From CALKJP01 sp046299555 (lineage in GTDB: Bacteria > Bacteroidota > Bacteroidia > JACCXN01), in assembly GCA_046299555.1 (NCBI GenBank), contig JBKBHS010000002.1, forward strand, positions 372,001 to 436,000: a stretch of DNA of 64,000 nucleotides, in the 5' to 3' direction. A program made the translations under genes and the position numbers. The notes beneath the pieces were generated by a model. The model was given only the letters and a program-made list of their open reading frames with translations. It was not told the DNA's origin and did not search any database. Of the stretch, positions 17,407 to 25,315 are shown piece after piece. Position 1 is the first letter of the stretch. Every line of letters starts with the position of its first letter.

Positions 17407-18831
17407 ATGAAACGAAGAAATTTTATACAAATAGTTCCAGCTGCCGGTGCAAGTCTTTTATTACCTGATTATTTAAGCGCTCAATCCATATTCAATTCCA
17501 TTTCAAAAAAAGATTTTGGAGACAATTTTGCATGGGGAACTGCATGTGCTGCTTATCAGGTAGAAGGTGCATGGAATATCGATGGAAAAGGAGTTTCAAT
17601 TTGGGATACTTTTTCGCATAGAAAAGGAACGATTTATAAAAATCAAAATGGTGATGTTGCTTGCGATTTTTATAATCGTTATGCAGACGATATTGCCTTA
17701 TTGAAATATTTGGGCATTCCTAACTTTCGATTTTCTATTGCATGGAGCAGAATTTTACCAAACGGTGTTGGAACAATAAATCAAAAAGGAATTGATTTTT
17801 ATCATCGAGTAATTGATACCTGTTTAGAAAATAATATCACACCTTGGATTACCTTATATCACTGGGATTTGCCACAAACTTTAGAAAATAAAGGAGGATG
17901 GACAAACAGAGAAATAATAAACTGGTTTAGCGAATTTGTAAATATCTGCACCCAAACCTATGGTGATAAAGTAAAAAACTGGATGGTTTTAAACGAGCCA
18001 ATGGCTTTTACAGGTGTAGGATATTTTTTAGGAATACATGCTCCAGGTAGAAAAGGAATTGGCAACTTTTTACCGGCAGTACATCATGCAGCTATGTGTC
18101 AAGCAGAAGGGGCGCGTATTATTAGAAATAACATTGCAGATGCACATATTGGCACTACATTCTCATGCTCTCATATCGACCCTAAAAAGGCAAAAGAACG
18201 GCATGTAAAGGCCGCTACAAATACAGATGCGCTCATCAATCGACTATTTATTGAACCTGCTCTGGGATTAGGCTATCCAATAGACACTATTCCACTTTTA
18301 AAACGAATTGAAAAATACATGCATAGTGGTGATGAGCAAAAATTAAAATTCGACTTTGATTTTATTGGTATACAAAACTATACACGAGAAGTGGTTAAGC
18401 ATTGGATTTTAAATCCTGTATTATGGAGTAAACAAATTCCGGCAGCAAAAAGAAAAGTAGAGCTAACTGAAATGGGCTGGGAAGTTTACCCCGAAGGAAT
18501 TTATTACTTATTAAAAAAGTTTGCAGCTTATAAAAAAATTCCGCCCATTTATGTTACTGAAAATGGCGCTGCTTTTGAAGATTCAATAGATGATGAATAT
18601 GTGCATGATAACAAACGTATCAAATTTATTGAAAGTTACTTGCGACAAGTTTTAAATGCCAAAAATGAAGGAGTTGATGTTAGAGGATATTTTTACTGGA
18701 GTTTTACCGATAATTTTGAATGGGCAGAAGGATACAGAACGCGTTTTGGTTTAGTATATGTTGATTATGCTACACAAAAAAGAATTATAAAAGATTCAGG
18801 ATTTTGGTTTAAAAAATTTCTGGAAGGATAA
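17407..18831 (+). CDS. Exported GH1 family beta-glucosidase
   Basis: 474 residues of glycoside hydrolase family 1. The acid/base is E197 in LNEPMAF and the nucleophile is E385 in VTENGAA; FAWGTACAAYQVEGAW opens the barrel and SFTDNFEW is near the end. Unusually for GH1 there is an N-terminal leader with RRNF and a hydrophobic core (PAAGASLLL) that looks like a twin-arginine signal, so it may act in the periplasm. It starts 4 bp after the M23 gene. The substrate is probably a beta-linked glucoside or galactoside. Confidence 0.92.
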   Translation: MKRRNFIQIVPAAGASLLLPDYLSAQSIFNSISKKDFGDNFAWGTACAAYQVEGAWNIDGKGVSIWDTFSHRKGTIYKNQNGDVACDFYNRYADDIALLKYLGIPNFRFSIAWSRILPNGVGTINQKGIDFYHRVIDTCLENNITPWITLYHWDLPQTLENKGGWTNREIINWFSEFVNICTQTYGDKVKNWMVLNEPMAFTGVGYFLGIHAPGRKGIGNFLPAVHHAAMCQAEGARIIRNNIADAHIGTTFSCSHIDPKKAKERHVKAATNTDALINRLFIEPALGLGYPIDTIPLLKRIEKYMHSGDEQKLKFDFDFIGIQNYTREVVKHWILNPVLWSKQIPAAKRKVELTEMGWEVYPEGIYYLLKKFAAYKKIPPIYVTENGAAFEDSIDDEYVHDNKRIKFIESYLRQVLNAKNEGVDVRGYFYWSFTDNFEWAEGYRTRFGLVYVDYATQKRIIKDSGFWFKKFLEG

Positions 18832-18833
18832 TT

Positions 18834-19973
18834 CTATTTTTTCTCCGACAGAGCTAATACCTGCTCTGCCATAATATTCCAGGCAAATCGTTTTTTCTCT
18901 TCCTTTACACCTTGAATGAACTGTTCCGATTTTTTTTGCTGATAAAAATCAATGAGTGCTTTCTTAATTTCAACTGAATTGGGTTCAACCACATAACCTG
19001 CTTTTCCATTAGGAACAAGCTCCGGCAAACCTCCCACATTTGTTACCAGCATTGGTTTTTCAAAATGATAGGCAATTTGAGTAACACCACTTTGTGTTGC
19101 ATGTTTATATGGTTGCACAACCATGTCGGCAGCACAGAAATAATTCACCACTTCATTATCGGGAATAAAATCTGTCTTTAAAATCACGCTGTCTGACAAA
19201 TTAAACTTTTCAATTAAATTCAAATAAGGTTTTTCATCGCAATAAAATTCACCTGCAATTATCAATTTAATATTATTCTCTTTAAAAAAATTATCATTAA
19301 AGGCTTCCAGCAATAAATCAAGACCTTTGTATTCGCGTATAAAACCAAAAAATAGCAAATAATTTGTTTGAACATCGATTCCTAACTTTTCACAAGCTTC
19401 GATTTTAGATATTGCTTTACCAAAATTATCAAACAAGGGATGTGGTGAAAGTAATCGTGGTTTTTGATTGTCAAAAAATTTCAAATCGTCCATTACCGAT
19501 TGCGACATAGCTATAAAAGCATCCACGGGCTTGGTAAAATATCGCGTAAAAGGTATATCTCCCACACGTTTTTCATGTGGTATGATATTATCTAAAATAC
19601 AAATCACTTTGGTTTTATTATTCCTTTTAGCAATACGTGCTATAGTTCCAAAACAAGGACCCATAAAGGGAAGCCAGAATTTATACAATAAAATATCAGG
19701 ACTAAGTTTTTTAATTTCTCTTCCTATTTTAAACCAGTTAAATGGATTAATACTATTTACCTTACGTTTAATAATAATACCTTCAGGTGCAGGCATGCTG
19801 CTATATTGCGTTTTACCCGGAAATAAAAAAGAAGGGTACTGAATAGTAAAAGTCCAGATTTCAATGGAATGCCCCAGTTTAGAAAATTCAAGGGCCAAAC
19901 GTTCATTATAACTCGCAAGACCACCTCTAAAGGGATGAGCAGAACCGATGAGTATAATTTTTTTGGATTGCAT
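18834..19973 (-). CDS. Family 4 glycosyltransferase
   Basis: 379 residues with a GT-B fold: an N-terminal domain with PFRGGLASYNERLA and a C-terminal Glycos_transf_1 domain with LLFFGFIREYKGLDLLLEAF and VVQPYKHATQSGVTQIA, which includes the acidic/serine donor-binding region. It probably adds sugars to a cell-surface glycan using a nucleotide sugar. It starts 2 bp after the GT2 gene and is convergent with the GH1 gene. Confidence 0.88.
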   Translation of the reverse strand: MQSKKIILIGSAHPFRGGLASYNERLALEFSKLGHSIEIWTFTIQYPSFLFPGKTQYSSMPAPEGIIIKRKVNSINPFNWFKIGREIKKLSPDILLYKFWLPFMGPCFGTIARIAKRNNKTKVICILDNIIPHEKRVGDIPFTRYFTKPVDAFIAMSQSVMDDLKFFDNQKPRLLSPHPLFDNFGKAISKIEACEKLGIDVQTNYLLFFGFIREYKGLDLLLEAFNDNFFKENNIKLIIAGEFYCDEKPYLNLIEKFNLSDSVILKTDFIPDNEVVNYFCAADMVVQPYKHATQSGVTQIAYHFEKPMLVTNVGGLPELVPNGKAGYVVEPNSVEIKKALIDFYQQKKSEQFIQGVKEEKKRFAWNIMAEQVLALSEKK

Positions 19974-19975
19974 GT

Positions 19976-20953
19976 TTAAACGCCAATTTTCTCTCTAATC
20001 AGATATAAATTTCTGGTTGGAGAATTACGGGCTATTAATTCGCCTAAAAATCCGGCAATAAATAAAAGAGTACCAATTATCATGGTAGTAAGTGCCAAAT
20101 AAAAAACCGGCTGATCGGTAATTAAACGTGCCGGTTCGTGAATGTATAAATGATATAATTTATACGCTCCAAGATAAACCGTAATTCCGAAACCAATCAT
20201 AAACATCAATGTTCCAAGTGCGCCAAACAAATGCATTGGTTTTTTCCCAAATTTGGATACAAACATAATGGAAAGTAAATCTAAAAAACCATTAATGAAT
20301 CGTTCTAAACCAAATTTGGTAGTACCGTATTTTCGCTCACGATGTTGAACAACCTTCTCTCCTATTTTTTTAAATCCGGCCCACTTAGCAATTACAGGAA
20401 TATAGCGATGCATTTCACCATAAACTTCTATTGATTTTACTACTTCATGGTGATATGCCTTTAAGCCACAATTAAAATCATGCAGATAAATACCCGACAT
20501 TTTTCGAGTTGCCCAGTTAAATAATTTGGTAGGAATGGTTTTACTTAAAGGGTCGTAGCGTTTCTTTTTCCAGCCTGAAACCAAATTATATTTTTCTTCA
20601 ACAATCATTTTATATAGTTCAGGTATTTCGTCAGGACTATCTTGTAAATCGGCATCCATTGTTATAACAACATTTCCATTGCACGCTTCAAAACCTACAT
20701 TTAATGCAGCTGATTTGCCATAATTTCTCCTAAAACGAATGGCTTTAACATTAGCATCATTTGAAGATAATTGATTTATTACTTCCCAAGAGTTATCTGT
20801 ACTTCCATCGTCAATAAAAATAATCTCATAGCTAAAATTATTTGCCTGCATAACACGCACTATCCATTCATGCAATTCAGGCAATGATTCAGCTTCATTT
20901 AATAATGGTATAACAACGGAAATATCAGTCTTGCTCATCTGTTGGTGTTTCAA
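19976..20953 (-). CDS. Family 2 glycosyltransferase (polyprenyl-phosphate sugar transferase type)
   Basis: 325 residues: a GT2 catalytic domain with VVIPLLNE, FIDDGS (46-51), and MDADLQDSPDEI (99-110) containing the DXD, then two C-terminal membrane helices (about 238-262 and 275-305). This DPM1/ArnC/GtrB-like layout suggests transfer of a sugar to polyprenyl phosphate at the inner membrane. The first ATG lies 29 bp within the DUF4199 gene; a second ATG (20938) five codons later gives a shorter overlap and is equally possible. Confidence 0.88.
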   Translation of the reverse strand: MKHQQMSKTDISVVIPLLNEAESLPELHEWIVRVMQANNFSYEIIFIDDGSTDNSWEVINQLSSNDANVKAIRFRRNYGKSAALNVGFEACNGNVVITMDADLQDSPDEIPELYKMIVEEKYNLVSGWKKKRYDPLSKTIPTKLFNWATRKMSGIYLHDFNCGLKAYHHEVVKSIEVYGEMHRYIPVIAKWAGFKKIGEKVVQHRERKYGTTKFGLERFINGFLDLLSIMFVSKFGKKPMHLFGALGTLMFMIGFGITVYLGAYKLYHLYIHEPARLITDQPVFYLALTTMIIGTLLFIAGFLGELIARNSPTRNLYLIREKIGV

Positions 20954-21455
20954 AAATATTTCTATTTTTTTTCATAAAAGCAGCGTAAATTAATGAAAGT
21001 ATAGCGCCACCGATTATTTGATTGAAAGCATTTGAAAATACATATGATGATAAAGTAGTTTTTTCAAATTCTTCTACCATTTGTTCATAAACATCTTCTC
21101 CCAGAAATGATTCCATTTTTTCCATTTCAGCTAAAGTTTGGGCGATAAATTCATCAAATACATGCGGAGCAACAAAATTGAAAAATATAAAGTTAAGCAT
21201 ATTGCTTAAGGTAGCATAAATTAATACCATCAGCATAGCTACTTTAAAAGCTTGTCCATAAGTTATAAAACCTTCAAGTTCATTATCACGAACTTTTTTA
21301 ATGGTTAAATAAATAAATAAAAATGGAATCCAAACAGCTAACCAACTGGCATTTCCAAAAGGATTAAAGCCGATTAAATAATTTATAAGAGCTACGGTAA
21401 ATACAGCTATTCCGGCTATTGTTCCAAAGTTTAAAGGAATTTTTAAGTAATTCAT
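20925..21455 (-). CDS. DUF4199 family membrane protein
   Basis: 176 residues with four predicted membrane helices (about 9-28, 36-52, 70-95 and 140-160) and the DUF4199 feature of a long soluble loop between helices three and four. The family is common in Bacteroidota, usually directly before a GT2 gene, as here, and has no known function. The overlap with the GT2 gene suggests coupled expression and possibly a physical link. Confidence 0.85.
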   Translation of the reverse strand: MNYLKIPLNFGTIAGIAVFTVALINYLIGFNPFGNASWLAVWIPFLFIYLTIKKVRDNELEGFITYGQAFKVAMLMVLIYATLSNMLNFIFFNFVAPHVFDEFIAQTLAEMEKMESFLGEDVYEQMVEEFEKTTLSSYVFSNAFNQIIGGAILSLIYAAFMKKNRNIFETPTDEQD

Positions 21456-21534
21456 TTATATGAATTTATTTTTTTTTACGAGCAAAAGTAAAAATAATAA
21501 TGCTGACTAACATTTTATAAAAGAATTTATTTGT

Positions 21535-21542
21535 TACTTTTG
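21535..21542 (+). promoter_or_regulatory. -7 promoter box (TACTTTTG) for the SRP RNA
   Basis: A TAnnTTTG box a few bases before the 5' end of the SRP RNA. A matching -33 TTTG is not obvious. Confidence 0.7.
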
Positions 21543-21544
21543 CA

Positions 21545-21644
21545 GTGGGTAAGTCTTATACGACCAGCTCCTGTTGAATCCCCCAGGTTCGGAAGGAAGC
21601 AAGGGTAAACGGTTGTAGCGGTGCGATATAAGTAGCTTACCCAC
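21545..21644 (+). ncRNA. ffs: Bacterial small SRP RNA (4.5S type)
   Basis: About 100 nt. The ends pair (GTGGGTAAG at 21545 with CTTACCCAC at 21636-21644), and the apical domain holds the universally conserved CCCCCAGG ... GGAAGGAAGCAAGGGTAA elements that bind Ffh. A T-rich tract follows directly and acts as terminator. It works with Ffh/FtsY in co-translational membrane targeting. Confidence 0.95.
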
Positions 21645-21757
21645 TTTTTATTTTTTCTCTTCTGAATTCGAATTTATAATTTGTTTAATTTGTTCCGTAA
21701 CATTTTTGATTCTAATTTTACCAATAATATTGTGTAATCATATTTAATAACTGTACT

Positions 21758-22414
21758 ATGAAATTTTTTATTGATACTGCAAACTTAGCTCAAATTAAAG
21801 AAGCTCAAGATTTAGGAGTATTAGATGGTGTTACCACTAATCCGTCATTAATGGCAAAAGAAGGAATAAAAGGGAATGATGCTATTTACAAGCATTATGT
21901 TGACATATGTAATATTTGCGATGGCGATGTAAGTGCAGAAGTGATATCAACAGATTATGAAGGGATAATAAAAGAAGGTGAATTTTTGGCTTCATTGCAC
22001 CCAAGAATTGTGGTAAAAGTACCAATGATAAGAGATGGTGTAAAAGCAATTAGCTATTTTAGTAAAAAAGGAATAAAAACAAACTGCACATTGGTATTTT
22101 CTCCCGGACAAGCTTTATTAGCTGCTAAAGCAGGAGCAAGTTATGTATCGCCATTTATTGGTCGATTAGATGATGTATCAACTGATGGATTACAATTAAT
22201 TGAAGATATTCGTTTAATTTATGATAATTATGGTTACGAAACCGAAATATTAGCTGCTTCTGTTCGCCATCCGATGCACATTATAGAATGTGCTAAGATA
22301 GGAGCCGATGTAGCTACATGCCCTTTAAGTGCTATAACTGCTTTGCTTAATCATCCGCTTACTGATATTGGTCTTGCAAAGTTTTTAGAAGATCATAAAA
22401 AAGCAAATGCTTAA
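21758..22414 (+). CDS. fsa: Fructose-6-phosphate aldolase / TalC-type transaldolase
   Basis: 218 residues, the short form of the transaldolase family. The Schiff-base lysine is K87 in VVKVPM; TTNPSLMAKEG (26-36) and SPFIGRLDD are family signatures. It splits or forms fructose 6-phosphate, or acts as transaldolase in the pentose phosphate pathway; sequence alone does not separate the two. It is monocistronic and ends in a strong terminator. Confidence 0.92.
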   Translation: MKFFIDTANLAQIKEAQDLGVLDGVTTNPSLMAKEGIKGNDAIYKHYVDICNICDGDVSAEVISTDYEGIIKEGEFLASLHPRIVVKVPMIRDGVKAISYFSKKGIKTNCTLVFSPGQALLAAKAGASYVSPFIGRLDDVSTDGLQLIEDIRLIYDNYGYETEILAASVRHPMHIIECAKIGADVATCPLSAITALLNHPLTDIGLAKFLEDHKKANA

Positions 22415-22416
22415 TC

Positions 22417-22449
22417 AAAAAAGCCCTTCAAAATTGAAGGGCTTTTTTA
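22417..22449. terminator. Bidirectional terminator after fsa and THX
   Basis: The stem AAGCCCTTCAA with its complement is flanked by A6 and T6 tracts and lies between the convergent fsa and THX genes. Confidence 0.88.
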
Positions 22450-22474
22450 CTATAAGGTTTAATGAAATCAGATT

Positions 22475-22684
22475 TTATTCTTCTGATTTTTTAGGTGTTT
22501 TTTTTGCAGTAGTTTTTTTAGGAGCTTTCACTTCTTTTGCTGCTGTTTCTTCAACTTTTGGTTTAGCAGTTTTTACAACTTTTTTAGCTGCTGTAGCAGT
22601 TTTCTTTTTCTTACGAGGTCTAGTTTTACCGTATGAACCCATGGTAATTTTTCCTCTTCTAGTTTTTTTATCGCCTTTTCCCAT
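22475..22684 (-). CDS. 30S ribosomal protein THX
   Basis: 69 residues. The first ~28 residues (MGKGDKKTRRGKIT, GSYGKTRPRKKKK) are the conserved THX/bTHX core, a tiny basic peptide that fits between helices at the top of the 30S head. The remaining ~40 residues are an Ala/Lys/Pro/Thr-rich low-complexity tail that is variable in the phylum. The reverse-strand open frame here is a shadow. It has its own consensus promoter. Confidence 0.9.
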   Translation of the reverse strand: MGKGDKKTRRGKITMGSYGKTRPRKKKKTATAAKKVVKTAKPKVEETAAKEVKAPKKTTAKKTPKKSEE

Positions 22685-22733
22685 ATAAATAAATTTTTAA
22701 AAGTTAATATTATTTATGAAGCTTAACTAATAG

Positions 22734-22741
22734 CAAACCTA
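22734..22741 (-). promoter_or_regulatory. -7 promoter box (TAGGTTTG) for THX
   Basis: TAnnTTTG on the minus strand about 50 bp before the THX start. The 10-mer GTAGGTTTGC is identical to that before the PUR-family gene. Confidence 0.65.
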
Positions 22742-22910
22742 CATAAAAAAATTAAATTACTACTATTATTAAGTCAAATTAGATAACTAAAAATTTTTCT
22801 AAATCGGATGAAATATTAGCTTTTATTGGATTTTAATCAAACAATAATTTTAGAAATTGCACAAACTAATTTTGAGTTTCTTTAAAATTAATGCTTTAGA
22901 TGATTTAAAT

Positions 22911-22942
22911 AAAAAAGCCTCTCGGTTTGAGAGGCTTTTTTA
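22911..22942 (-). terminator. Terminator after HU
   Basis: The stem GCCTCTC/GAGAGGC lies between A6 and T6 tracts, directly downstream of the HU stop. Confidence 0.88.
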
Positions 22943-22958
22943 TTCTTACCGGTTAAAA

Positions 22959-23240
22959 TTATTTAGCTTTTTTTACTTTTTCAGCTAATTCAGCACCGGC
23001 TTTGAAACGTACCACTTTTTTAGCAGCAATTTTAATTTCTTTACCAGTTTGAGGATTGCGGCCTTTACGAGCAGCACGCTCAGTAACTGAAAAAGAACCA
23101 AAACCTACTAAAGCTACTCTGTCTTTGTTTTTTAAAGCTTTAGTAGTAGCGCTGATGAAACCATCAAGAGCTCTTTTTGCATCTGCTTTTGATAAGCCAG
23201 ATTCTGCTGCAATTGCATCAATTAATTCTGCTTTGTTCAT
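22959..23240 (-). CDS. HU family DNA-binding protein
   Basis: 93 residues, the standard length for HU. The N-terminal helices (NKAELIDAIAAESGLSKADA) are followed by VALVGFGSF and the DNA-clamp arm RNPQTGKEI (61-69). It bends and compacts DNA as a dimer. The high Lys content and the strong promoter suggest abundant expression. It sits beside a cluster of DnaA-box-like sequences. Confidence 0.95.
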   Translation of the reverse strand: MNKAELIDAIAAESGLSKADAKRALDGFISATTKALKNKDRVALVGFGSFSVTERAARKGRNPQTGKEIKIAAKKVVRFKAGAELAEKVKKAK

Positions 23241-23290
23241 TTTAATTTAGTTTTTAGGTTAAACATTAAACTTGTGCTATAAACACAAAG

Positions 23291-23320
23291 CAAAATTAGA
23301 CGAATTAGCTTATGCTACAA
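23291..23320 (-). promoter_or_regulatory. Promoter of HU (-33 TTG, 19-bp spacer, -7 TAATTTTG)
   Basis: On the minus strand a TTG at 23320-23318 is separated by 19 bp from TAATTTTG at 23298-23291, which is the textbook Bacteroidota promoter spacing. Confidence 0.75.
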
Positions 23321-23347
23321 TACTTTTACTAAAAAAAATCGCTGTAT

Positions 23348-23424
23348 TGTTGATAAATAAAGGGTTTTGTTAATAACCTGCTTTAAAAAGGCTTATTAAC
23401 AAAGGATTTCAAGATTGTTAATAA
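23348..23424. other. Cluster of four DnaA-box-like 9-mers (possible origin or DnaA-binding region)
   Basis: Four 9-mers related to the DnaA box TTATCCACA occur in 77 bp: TTATCAACA (minus strand, 23348-23356; 8 of 9 matches), TTATTAACA (minus, 23368-23376), TTATTAACA (plus, 23393-23401) and TTATTAACA (minus, 23416-23424), each of the last three 7 of 9. Boxes two and three form a perfect 11-bp inverted repeat. The last overlaps the region of the fmt stop codon. Function is inference; dnaA is not in this window. Confidence 0.4.
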
Positions 23425-23425
23425 C

Positions 23426-24391
23426 CTAAAAAGCCCTACAGTTGGGAGAAATCTTAAATCCTCTTAAAAATTCCTCTGTTTTCATGCGTTTTTTTCCAGC
23501 TGCTTGAAGTTCTGTAATAGTTACAAAACCATTGCTACAAGCTACTTTCAACACCTTTTTATTATCTGTTACGATAGTTCCTGCTTGAATTGAATGGGCT
23601 TCAATTTCAGGTTTAGATTGATATACTTTAATTGATATTTCTCCTTTATTATCATCTTTTAAATTAAAAAAAGCAGCCGGATAAGGACTTAATCCGCGAA
23701 TAAGATTGTGAATTGATTCAGCTGAATTATTCCAGTTGATATGACAGGTTTCTTTAAAAATTTTAGGTGCTTGTTTTAAATTTTCTTTTGTTATATTGGT
23801 TTGTGGTATTGACGGAGCATTTCCTTCAGCAATGGCTTTAACTGTTTTTAGTACTAATTCAGAACCTTTGTTCATTAATTTAGTATATAAAGTTCCTACA
23901 TTATCTTCCTCCTCAATAAATACTTCTTCTTGAAAAATAATATTTCCGGTATCTATTTCATGTTGTATAAAAAATGTAGTTACCCCCGTTTTTGTTTCTC
24001 CATTTATTATTGCCCAGTTGATTGGAGCGGCTCCTCTATATTGAGGCAATAATGATGCATGTAAATTAAATGTACCTAATGGAGGCATATTCCATACTAC
24101 TTCAGGTAACATTCTAAAAGCAACTACAATTTGTAAATCGGCATTTAAACTTTTTAGTTCATTAATAAATTCAGGAGATTTTAATTTTTCAGGTTGTAAA
24201 ATTTTTAAATCTTTCTCTTTGGCATATTTCTTTACAGCCGATTCAGATAATTGTAAACCTCGTCCGGAAGGTTTATCAGGGGCTGTAACAACTGCAACAA
24301 CATTACAATCATTTTTTATTAATAAATCTAACGGTGCCACCGCAAATTCTGGCGTACCCATGTAAATAATACGTAAATCTTTATAATTCAT
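23426..24391 (-). CDS. fmt: Methionyl-tRNA formyltransferase
   Basis: 321 residues. It formylates initiator Met-tRNA. The formyl-transferase domain (1-205) has the catalytic N109-L-H111 motif followed by SLLPQYRG and D147 in HEIDTG; the C-terminal OB-like domain binds tRNA. It is the last gene of the ubiE-porT-FAD-M42-fmt operon, 2 bp after the M42 gene. Confidence 0.95.
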   Translation of the reverse strand: MNYKDLRIIYMGTPEFAVAPLDLLIKNDCNVVAVVTAPDKPSGRGLQLSESAVKKYAKEKDLKILQPEKLKSPEFINELKSLNADLQIVVAFRMLPEVVWNMPPLGTFNLHASLLPQYRGAAPINWAIINGETKTGVTTFFIQHEIDTGNIIFQEEVFIEEEDNVGTLYTKLMNKGSELVLKTVKAIAEGNAPSIPQTNITKENLKQAPKIFKETCHINWNNSAESIHNLIRGLSPYPAAFFNLKDDNKGEISIKVYQSKPEIEAHSIQAGTIVTDNKKVLKVACSNGFVTITELQAAGKKRMKTEEFLRGFKISPNCRAF

Positions 24392-24393
24392 AC

Positions 24394-25305
24394 TTACAAA
24401 TGCTTCATTAAATATTGATATAAAGCTAACATTGCATCAATATCCTTTTTATGAACCTTTTCATCGGGTGTATGCACATTATCTTCAGGAGCACCTATAA
24501 AACACCAGTCAAATGGGAATGGCGATTTTTGCAATGCAATACCATCGCTTCCTCCTGAATTTTCAACCTCTAACTGAAAAGGGATATTGCTTTTTTTTGC
24601 TAGTTCAATAATTCTATTAACAAACTTTCGTCTTGGTATTCCGCTATCTCTTATTGAAATAACAACTCCTTTGCCATGTTTTACACCATCAGTAACCCAA
24701 GTAATATCTGAAATTAAGGCTTGTTTTACCTTGTATTTTTCATATATAAATTTACCAAGCATTTCAGCTGAACCGCCTCCATGTTCTTCCCAGCAACTAA
24801 AACAAATTATACCATTTTCAAGAGTCTCTGCTAATTTAAGAGCATTGTAAACACCTAGTCGATTATCCATGTAACAGCACTGAATATAATCTTTAGTTTC
24901 TCTCCAATCAGGCTTAAAGGTTAATGTAGTTCCTGTTTCAATCGCTCTTTTAAATTTATATGTTATAACATCATTTTTAGTAACATGTAAAGTACATTCA
25001 ACTTCACCTTTACTATCTTTTCCAACTAATTTATAGCCTGTTTTAATTCTTGGTCCACCAATTTTTACTAATTGTTTACCATAACGAACAGTAAATCCAA
25101 TGCTATCAATATGAGCAAAAACAGCAGTGGTTGGTTTACCAAATACTAAAACAATGCTATCCTGAAACCCTTCACCTGAAAAAACTTTTGGTTTATGTTT
25201 CCAGTCTTTCTGATTTTTATTAACATAATTCAATATAAATTCTGTCATAGGCCATTCACTGCCTGATGGAGCATGAATAGCACATAATTCTTTTAATAAA
25301 TTCAT
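24394..25305 (-). CDS. M42 family metallopeptidase
   Basis: 303 residues with the co-catalytic dizinc site of M42/M20-type aminopeptidases: H65 and D67 in AHIDSIG, D147 in MDNRLG, E173/E174 in WEEHGG, D200 in SDITW and H278 in VHTPDEKV. It probably trims N-terminal residues of peptides in the cytoplasm; there is no signal peptide. It is somewhat shorter than the usual ~350 residues, mainly in the lid domain. It is in the operon between the FAD enzyme and fmt. Confidence 0.88.
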   Translation of the reverse strand: MNLLKELCAIHAPSGSEWPMTEFILNYVNKNQKDWKHKPKVFSGEGFQDSIVLVFGKPTTAVFAHIDSIGFTVRYGKQLVKIGGPRIKTGYKLVGKDSKGEVECTLHVTKNDVITYKFKRAIETGTTLTFKPDWRETKDYIQCCYMDNRLGVYNALKLAETLENGIICFSCWEEHGGGSAEMLGKFIYEKYKVKQALISDITWVTDGVKHGKGVVISIRDSGIPRRKFVNRIIELAKKSNIPFQLEVENSGGSDGIALQKSPFPFDWCFIGAPEDNVHTPDEKVHKKDIDAMLALYQYLMKHL

Positions 25306-25315
25306 TGTTTAAACA

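Noticed and set aside
19468..19842. Plus-strand open frame of 124 codons opposite the GT4 gene
   Set aside because: It is a shadow of the glycosyltransferase; no recognisable features.
22407..22688. Plus-strand open frame of 93 codons opposite THX
   Set aside because: It is a shadow of the Lys-rich THX tail and includes the fsa terminator.
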